A stretch of 64,000 nucleotides of DNA from Woeseia sp034521225 (GTDB lineage Bacteria; Pseudomonadota; Gammaproteobacteria; Steroidobacterales; Woeseiaceae): NCBI GenBank assembly GCA_034521225.1, contig JAXHMR010000025.1, positions 128,426-192,425 on the forward strand, written 5' to 3'. The notes beneath the pieces are model-generated. The model saw only the letters and a list, made by a program, of their open reading frames with translations, ran no database searches and had not been told where the DNA came from. The translations under genes were made by a program, and so were the position numbers. Of the stretch, positions 58,831-64,000 are shown piece after piece. Within the stretch, counting starts at the first letter, position 1. Each line of letters begins with the position of its first letter.

Positions 58831-60156
58831 TTAAACATCAGCACCTTCACGCTCCCACGGCGTGACGATCTTCTGGCAATTCCTGTACTCCCCATGCTTC
58901 AGCGCACTGTACAACGTAACAAATTCGTTGCCGAACGCACGTCGCATTGCTTCGCTGGCCTCAAACGCCTGGATTGCAGCAAACATGTGGCGATGCAGGC
59001 TGAAAGGCTTGTCGTAGGCACTGCCCGTGATTGGCGGTGTAGGCTGGATTTTATCGATCATACCAAGGTAGCCGCAGGCGAGCGTAGCGGCGATGGCCAG
59101 GTACGGGTTGACGTCAGAGCCCGCGAGCCGGTTTTCGACGCGACGGGATTCGGGCGCGGAATCGGGCACGCGTAATCCAGCCGTCCGGTTGTCGATTGCC
59201 CATTCGAGATTGACCGGCGAAGAATAGTAACTGAGAAAACGCCGGTACGAATTGGGATACGGTGCCAGCATCAGCAATGCATCCAGCATGTATTTCTGCA
59301 GGCCACCAATGTAATAGTAAAACAGGTCGGTAGGTTCGCCGTCGGGCCGCGAGAAGATGTTGTTGCCCTCGGCATCCACGACACTCTGGTGGATGTGCAT
59401 GGCGCTGCCGGCCTCTTCGGACATTGGCCGCGCAAGAAACGTCGCGTGCATCTCATGCTTGATAGCTGCTTCACGAATCGTGCGTTTGAACAGGAATACC
59501 TGGTCGGCAAGATCGATCGGGTTGCCGTGCAGGAAATTGATTTCGAACTGCGCCGGGCCCATTTCCTGGGACAGGGTGTCGATGCGAATGCCCTGCGCTT
59601 CACAATACAGGTAGACGTCGTTGATGAAAGGATCGAAATCATTCATCGTGTCGATGCTGTAGGGCTGTTTGGAAGTCTCGGTGCGGCCCAGCCGGCCTTC
59701 CGGCGGTTCGACTTCGGCGTTCGCGTCGGAGTGCGCATTGATCAGATAGAATTCGACTTCAGGCGCAACAATCGGCGTCCAGCCGTGCTCGGCATACAGG
59801 TTGATCATGTTTTGCAGAACTTGCCTGGGCGACGTATTGACCGGCGACCGGTCCTTGCGCACGCAATCCAGGAACACCGACGCTGCCGGGTCCGTTGCCC
59901 ACGGTACCGGCCGAAGCGTTGCCGGGTCCGGCACCAGCAGCATGTCCCGGTCCTCGACGTTATCCTTGTTAACAACGTAATTACCGGACACGGTTTGCGC
60001 GAAAATGCCTTCAGGCAGTTTCATTTCACCATGGCCGAACTTGTCAGCGGGCAATAATTTGCCACGTGCCGCACCGGCCATATCAGGCACAAATGCCTCG
60101 ACGTCCTCTATCCTGTGTTCCTTGAACCAAGCCTGAAAAATATTTTTCTCACTCAC
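58831..60156 (-). CDS. Glutamylpolyamine synthetase (glutamine synthetase family, PuuA/SpuI type)
   Basis: The enzyme joins glutamate to the amino group of putrescine or another polyamine with ATP. The preferred start is GTG 60156 (MSEKNIFQAWFKEHRIED), with AAGG upstream; ATG at 60192 would add 12 residues. Type I glutamine synthetase motifs are seen: EVEFYLI (metal Glu), MGPAQFEINFLHG, HATFLARPMSEEAGSAMHIHQS (metal Glu/His), and NRTAGLRVP-type ATP site. The AxxG-FxxD N-terminus (EAFVPDMAGAARGK) matches the polyamine branch rather than GlnA. The reading frame is intact. It is followed by the agmatinase gene and preceded by the amidohydrolase gene. Confidence 0.92.
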   Translation of the reverse strand: MSEKNIFQAWFKEHRIEDVEAFVPDMAGAARGKLLPADKFGHGEMKLPEGIFAQTVSGNYVVNKDNVEDRDMLLVPDPATLRPVPWATDPAASVFLDCVRKDRSPVNTSPRQVLQNMINLYAEHGWTPIVAPEVEFYLINAHSDANAEVEPPEGRLGRTETSKQPYSIDTMNDFDPFINDVYLYCEAQGIRIDTLSQEMGPAQFEINFLHGNPIDLADQVFLFKRTIREAAIKHEMHATFLARPMSEEAGSAMHIHQSVVDAEGNNIFSRPDGEPTDLFYYYIGGLQKYMLDALLMLAPYPNSYRRFLSYYSSPVNLEWAIDNRTAGLRVPDSAPESRRVENRLAGSDVNPYLAIAATLACGYLGMIDKIQPTPPITGSAYDKPFSLHRHMFAAIQAFEASEAMRRAFGNEFVTLYSALKHGEYRNCQKIVTPWEREGADV

Positions 60157-60265
60157 GTTACACCTTAGCCGCATCGATTCAGATGCAGACACTCTGTTGA
60201 CAATTGATTAGTTGCTTGTTCGATTAACGGCCGGTGACGTAGCGTCGCCGGCAGCGTTTCCTCGT

Positions 60266-61021
60266 TCAGGATCGGCGCATCGCCCGCTCGGCACACGCGG
60301 TGCCAAAAGCCTCGAACATCGCCAATGAAAATTGATTCTTCTGTAGCTGCCACTCCGGATGCCATTGCACGCCCAGGGCGAAGGCGTCGGCGTCGTCCAC
60401 CGTGTAGGCTTCGATCAGGCCATCATCCGCCACCGCTTCCACGGTAACTCCGGCAGCCAGCCGTGCAATGCCTTGCGAGTGCAGCGAATTCACCGTAACT
60501 AAGGGCTCGCCAGCCAATCGTCGCAGCAACCCCCCCTCCACCAACGTCACTGTATGCGCAGGACCGTACTGCACGTCCAGCGGATCACCGGGATTTTCCT
60601 TGTGGCTGTGATAGCCCTCGACCTCGTGCACGTGCTGGTGCAACGTGCCACCCAGTACGACATTCAGTTCCTGATAACCGCGGCAAACCGCAAACAGCGG
60701 GATCCCTCCGCGCAGGACCTTGTCGATCAGCGGCAGCGTCGTCGCGTCCCGTTCGGGGTCGTGCAATGTACCGGCGCGGCTTGCCTCGCCATTGTAGTGG
60801 TGAGGCTCGACGTTGGACGGGCTGCCGGTCAGGAACAGGCCATCGAGGTTCGACAGCAGGTCGTCCAGATCAAGATCCGGGCCCAGGGCCGGCAACAGTA
60901 CCGGCAGCGCCCCGGCGCCCTCGAGTATCGCGCTTATATACTTCTCACCCACCACGTGAAAGGTGTGGGGGTCGATAACGCGGCGGTCAGCCGGTATCCC
61001 TATGACAGGTTTCGCACACAT
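60266..61021 (-). CDS. puuD: Class I glutamine amidotransferase, gamma-glutamyl-GABA hydrolase type
   Basis: PuuD-type enzymes release GABA from gamma-glutamyl-GABA at the end of the glutamylated putrescine route. The 251-residue product from 61021 (MCAKPVIGIPADRRVID) has LFLTGSPSNVEPHHY, the nucleophile Cys in LFAVCRGYQELNV, and the His-Glu pair in GVQWHPEWQ. The start at 61048 adds nine residues and is less likely. It is 109 bp upstream of the glutamylpolyamine synthetase gene on the same strand; repeat A8 lies before it. Confidence 0.92.
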   Translation of the reverse strand: MCAKPVIGIPADRRVIDPHTFHVVGEKYISAILEGAGALPVLLPALGPDLDLDDLLSNLDGLFLTGSPSNVEPHHYNGEASRAGTLHDPERDATTLPLIDKVLRGGIPLFAVCRGYQELNVVLGGTLHQHVHEVEGYHSHKENPGDPLDVQYGPAHTVTLVEGGLLRRLAGEPLVTVNSLHSQGIARLAAGVTVEAVADDGLIEAYTVDDADAFALGVQWHPEWQLQKNQFSLAMFEAFGTACAERAMRRS

Positions 61022-61141
61022 ACATGGCCGTGCCGGCCCATACCTCATCGCATCGGGCCAAGTGCCCGGAAAAGCTAGAATACGCCAGACAGCCGTCGCC
61101 TGTATACGCGGGCGGCACCCTGACGCCCGGATTTGTGTATT

Positions 61142-61340
61142 GGATTATTCATGAACTGTCAGCTTCGGTGGATCGGGGCGGAGGCGCACCCGGGGAGAGC
61201 TTTTCAGGGACGCTGCGAATAGGGACGTCCCTGTACAGCTAGCGGCTGCGGGACGTCACTGTCCGGCGCAGCCCTGAAAAGCCCTCCCCGGGGCGCACCT
61301 CGCTGACCACCGCATCTCCGTGCCGTTCATGAATAATCCG
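61142..61340. repeat. Family A palindromic element, copy 8
   Basis: Ends GGATTATTCATGAACTGTC and CGTTCATGAATAATCC. Outer arms GAGAGCTTTTCAGGGACGC and GGCTTTTCAGGG-type partner pair; the centre is more diverged and contains AGGGACGTCCCTGTACAG. It lies between the convergent-side amidotransferase start and the methyltransferase stop, 15 bp from the latter. Confidence 0.9.
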
Positions 61341-61355
61341 GGCTCGAGCGTTGCA

Positions 61356-62102
61356 TCAGGGCTTCCTGAACAACAATGTAAACCGGTCGGTATTGCCGGT
61401 AACGCTGTGCCGTCCAACCTCGTAGCGCAGTTCGTCGTCGGGCCGATAGTGCAGGTCGCTGTAGTCAACCAGCTCCATACCCGCTGCCTGTACTTCCTTG
61501 ATGATCTGCACGACATCGGCGCGACGGCGATTTTCGGCCGTCATCGGCTCCATGTGGCGCCGGCTGTGATCAACGACGCCATAGAGGCCGCCAGACTTCA
61601 ATGCCTTGAAGACGGCATCGTTGATATTGGCGCGTCCTTCCGGCGTGAAGTTATGCATGTTGCGGAAGGTGACGACCATGTCGAGGTCGCTTACGCCGAA
61701 ATCGAAGGCCGGAATGAAGTTGGTATTGAAGGGCCCGCTGCGTTCCGGAGCGACGCCGATATCGAGCACTTCGACGTGATCGAAGCCGTCGCTTGAAAGC
61801 AGATTGTCCCGTACGGAATTGGTGCCGATGGCAACATACAGCTCACCGTTCTCGCGCAGGACGGGGGCGAGCAGCTTTGTATACCAGCCGCCGCCCGGCA
61901 GCAGTTCCAGTACCCGCATGTCATCAGCCAAGCCGAAAAATGCCAGTGTGTCGGCCGGCTTGCGGTTCGCATCCCGCGCAATCTCGGCATCGGTACGGAC
62001 GCTGCCTTCCATCGCGTCCGCGATTTTCTGTTGCGTTCTCTCGTTCTGGGCAAACGTACTCAGGGCAAATAGAGCCAGAACCAACGCCAGAATTGATCGC
62101 AT
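61356..62102 (-). CDS. Exported protein with class I SAM-methyltransferase fold
   Basis: The 248-residue product starts MRSILALVLALFALSTFAQ, a clear signal peptide, then has methyltransferase-like motifs: VLELLPGGGWYTKLLAP (motif I), VEVLDIG, DMVVTFRNMHNF and LKSGGLYGVVDH. SAM is not known to be available in the periplasm, so the function is unclear; members of this exported group are usually annotated only as methyltransferases. The C-terminus (YEVGRHSVTGNTDRFTLLFRKP) is conserved-looking and intact. It is divergent from maiA, 167 bp away. Confidence 0.85.
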   Translation of the reverse strand: MRSILALVLALFALSTFAQNERTQQKIADAMEGSVRTDAEIARDANRKPADTLAFFGLADDMRVLELLPGGGWYTKLLAPVLRENGELYVAIGTNSVRDNLLSSDGFDHVEVLDIGVAPERSGPFNTNFIPAFDFGVSDLDMVVTFRNMHNFTPEGRANINDAVFKALKSGGLYGVVDHSRRHMEPMTAENRRRADVVQIIKEVQAAGMELVDYSDLHYRPDDELRYEVGRHSVTGNTDRFTLLFRKP

Positions 62103-62269
62103 GCTTGATCCCTCTTGTTACAGTGAAACCGGAAAATGCAAGAGGGCCAAGCTTACCAGCCCGTGGCCCCCGCTGCGCAATTTCCGCCCCGGCTATTGAG
62201 CCGGCAGCCCTTCGCGCGGCATCATCAATGATTGAAGCGGGCGGTTGTACGCTCCGGGAGCTTGGTTCA

Positions 62270-62911
62270 ATGAGACTATTCGGCTACTACCGCAGCAGCG
62301 CGAGTTTTCGCATTCGCATCGTCCTGAATCTCAAGGGACTGTCGTGGGACTACGAAACGGTGCGCCTGAATCGCGGCGAGCAGAAATCAGACGAATTCAC
62401 GGCACTGAATCCGTCGGGCCTCGTCCCCGTTCTCGATACCGGCAATGCGGCGATAAGCCAGTCCGCGGCAATTGCCGAATACCTGGAGGAACAACACCCG
62501 GACCCGCCGCTGCTGCCGGTAACGGCGCTTGACCGGGCACGGATACGCGAGATGATGGCGGTCATCGGCAGCGACGTACACCCGCTGCAAAACCTGCGTG
62601 TATTAACCTACCTGCGGGACGAATTCGACGCCGGCGACGCCGCCGTGACACGCTGGATACACCGCTGGATCGGTGCCGGATTCAACGCGTACGAAGCACT
62701 GGCGGAACGTCACGGGGCGTCGGGCCCGTACTCGTTCGGCAGGGCGCCGACGCTGGCCGATGCGTGGCTGGTACCGCAGGTGTATAACGCCGGCCGGTTC
62801 GGGCTGGACCTCACTCCATGGCCGCGAATTGCCGCCATCAATGAGCACTGCCTTGAACAGCCCGCCTTCGCCAAGGCGGTGCCGGAACGTCAGCCGGATG
62901 CGCCGGCCTGA
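62270..62911 (+). CDS. maiA: Maleylacetoacetate isomerase (zeta-class glutathione transferase)
   Basis: MaiA isomerises maleylacetoacetate to fumarylacetoacetate in tyrosine/homogentisate breakdown. The 213-residue product from ATG 62270 (MRLFGYYRSSASFRIRIVLNLKG) has the zeta-class active-site SSASFRIRI (SSCxxRVRI-type; the Cys is Ala here), NPSGLVPVL, and QSAAIAEYLEE. The second domain includes HPLQNLRVLTYL and FGRAPTLADAWLVPQVYNA. Loss of the active-site Cys may change activity but the Ser is kept. Its 3' end overlaps the end of the NhaC gene by 22 bases (convergent). hmgA and fahA are not in view. Confidence 0.9.
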   Translation: MRLFGYYRSSASFRIRIVLNLKGLSWDYETVRLNRGEQKSDEFTALNPSGLVPVLDTGNAAISQSAAIAEYLEEQHPDPPLLPVTALDRARIREMMAVIGSDVHPLQNLRVLTYLRDEFDAGDAAVTRWIHRWIGAGFNAYEALAERHGASGPYSFGRAPTLADAWLVPQVYNAGRFGLDLTPWPRIAAINEHCLEQPAFAKAVPERQPDAPA

Positions 62912-64000
62912 TCGGCGTTTTTCCCGAGATACCTGAGCACGGCAAGCAGGATCAGCACGCCGAGCACGATGGACAGTAGCGGCGGCATCCCGTAGCCGCC
63001 CGGTATCGTGCCGATCGCGATGGCAACAACGCCGACGGTCATCGCGTACGGCAATTGCGTCCGGACGTGCTCGATGTGATCGCAACCGCTCGCCATGGAC
63101 GACAGCACTGTCGTATCCGAAATCGGCGAGCAATGATCTCCCCATACCGCACCCGCGAGATTGCAGGCGATCGCTGAATACAGGATGTGCATGTGTTCCG
63201 GCTCCTGCATCCCGCTGACACCCATCACTGCCCAGGTCAGCGGTATGACAAGTGGCATCAGGATACCCATCGTTCCCCAGCTGGTTCCGGTGGTAAACGC
63301 GGTAATGGCGGAAAGGATAAATACAATGGCCGGCAACAGCGGCGGCGGCAGCGTGTCGGCAAGCACGGATACCAGGTAGTCGGCCGTATGCAGCGCCTCA
63401 CTGACGCTTGAAAGAGCCCACGCCAGTACCAGCACGATCATCGCAAACAGCATCGCGCGTACACCGCCGTACCAGGCATCAACGGTTTCCTCGGCGGTCA
63501 GGATTTTCTGCCCTACCGTCATGACCGCGGCCGTCAGCGCGCCGAGCAATGATGCCCACAACATGGCTTTGTAGGCATCCGCCGATCCGATGATTTCAGT
63601 CAGCGTCTCGCCATCACCGGTAACGTACAGTCCACCGAGCAATGCAATGATGAGAACGATCAGCGGGATGAATGCGTTGACGGCGCGCATCGGCACGTCC
63701 GGCTTCGCGTCCAGGGAGTCGCCCTGCATGGCCGGCAGGTCGGCGGAAGACAATGGACTGACCTGGCCACCGCGCGCGCGGACCTCTGCCTTGTACATCG
63801 GCCCGAAATCGCGGCCGGTCGAGGCCACCGAGATAACGAAAATGACCGCGAGTATCGGATAGAAGCTGTACGGTATGGAGCGCAGAAATACCGTGTACGC
63901 GGCCTCGTCAATCTCCGGAACAACATGAACTGAACCAGGTACATCCGCAAAACGGTTACCAATCGCTTTCGGAGATCGACGAGGCCGCGTACACGGTATT
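62890..64000 (-). CDS. NhaC-family Na+/H+ antiporter (partial, N-terminus outside window)
   Basis: About 370 C-terminal residues of a polytopic transporter. Helices include AFIPLIVLIIALLGGLYV, AVMTVGQKILTAEETVD, MLFAMIVLVLAWALSSV, LLPAIVFILSAITAFTTGTSWGTMGILMPLVIPL and the family-typical GDHCSPISDTTVLSSMASGCDHIEHVRTQLPYA. These match the NhaC group, which exchanges sodium for protons. A cytoplasmic loop (TGRDFGPMYKAEVRARGGQ) precedes the visible core. The frame stays open to the window end, where the last 31 bases form an inverted repeat with 63887-63917. Confidence 0.93.
   Translation of the reverse strand, partial: IPCTRPRRSPKAIGNRFADVPGSVHVVPEIDEAAYTVFLRSIPYSFYPILAVIFVISVASTGRDFGPMYKAEVRARGGQVSPLSSADLPAMQGDSLDAKPDVPMRAVNAFIPLIVLIIALLGGLYVTGDGETLTEIIGSADAYKAMLWASLLGALTAAVMTVGQKILTAEETVDAWYGGVRAMLFAMIVLVLAWALSSVSEALHTADYLVSVLADTLPPPLLPAIVFILSAITAFTTGTSWGTMGILMPLVIPLTWAVMGVSGMQEPEHMHILYSAIACNLAGAVWGDHCSPISDTTVLSSMASGCDHIEHVRTQLPYAMTVGVVAIAIGTIPGGYGMPPLLSIVLGVLILLAVLRYLGKNADQAGASG
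63887..64000. repeat. Terminal inverted repeat at window end (31-bp arms)
   Basis: Bases 63970-64000 are the reverse complement of 63887-63917 at 30 of 31 positions, with a 52-base loop, inside the NhaC coding frame. See the finding on a possible fold-back artefact. Confidence 0.8.

Overview
The window is high-GC DNA (about 60% by eye) from a proteobacterium, most likely a gammaproteobacterium. Support comes from the queA-tgt-yajC-secD-secF order, ZapE, DsbC, XerD, a Zur-type regulator, a 1609-residue NAD-glutamate dehydrogenase, and ETF-QO next to beta-oxidation genes. I cannot name the genus. There is no prophage, CRISPR array or transposase gene. The unusual feature is intergenic space packed with palindromic repeats.

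Layout. 1-5.3 kb: Sec translocon accessory genes and queuosine tRNA modification (minus strand). 5.4-7.8 kb: ECF sigma factor, probable anti-sigma factor and a secreted PDZ protein. 8.2-11 kb: tRNA-Leu(CAA), NUDIX hydrolase, DsbC, XerD. 11.3-18.2 kb: acyltransferase, thiolase, SDR, ETF-QO, ZapE, MarR. 18.3-25.6 kb: KynA, giant GDH, GpmA, gamma-carbonic-anhydrase-like protein. 25.6-30 kb: thioesterase, degenerate SDR, acyl-CoA ligase, a 58-residue membrane protein, MaoC hydratase. 30.2-34.1 kb: molybdenum cofactor genes. 34.7-38.8 kb: two acyl-CoA dehydrogenases, queuosine-precursor transporter YhhQ, SAM hydrolase. 39-43.5 kb: GlnS, Zur, ThrS. 44.2-47.1 kb: a 990-residue protein joining two receiver-like domains, one membrane helix, a helical repeat region and a C-terminal TonB domain. 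47.2-51 kb: TetR and CoxG/CoxS/CoxM/XdhC-type genes without the molybdenum-binding large subunit. 51.2-52.2 kb: MetF-like. 52.4-61 kb: a polyamine/beta-alanine catabolic locus in which four genes carry indels. 61.3-64 kb: exported methyltransferase-fold protein, maleylacetoacetate isomerase, NhaC antiporter.

Four repeat families fill the gaps. Family A is a palindrome of about 190 bp ending in GGATTATTCATGAACG. Family B is a dispersed, often tandem repeat of the 'GTCATCGCGAGG...CGCAATGAC' type. Family C is a hairpin of about 170 bp starting GGCAGGAGTCTGCGCGG. Family D is a hairpin with arms up to 33 bp. Several genes (thiolase, TesB, TetR, SAM hydrolase) end inside these repeats.

Genes that probably work together: fatty-acid oxidation (ligase, dehydrogenases, MaoC, SDR, thiolase, TesB, ETF-QO); Moco synthesis with the Cox-type hydroxylase subunits; QueA/Tgt with YhhQ; and agmatinase, glutamylpolyamine synthetase, oxidoreductase, amidohydrolase, omega-aminotransferase and semialdehyde dehydrogenase under a cupin-XRE regulator. 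At least eight genes show single-base indels, many in homopolymers, so base-level error has to be weighed against true gene decay.
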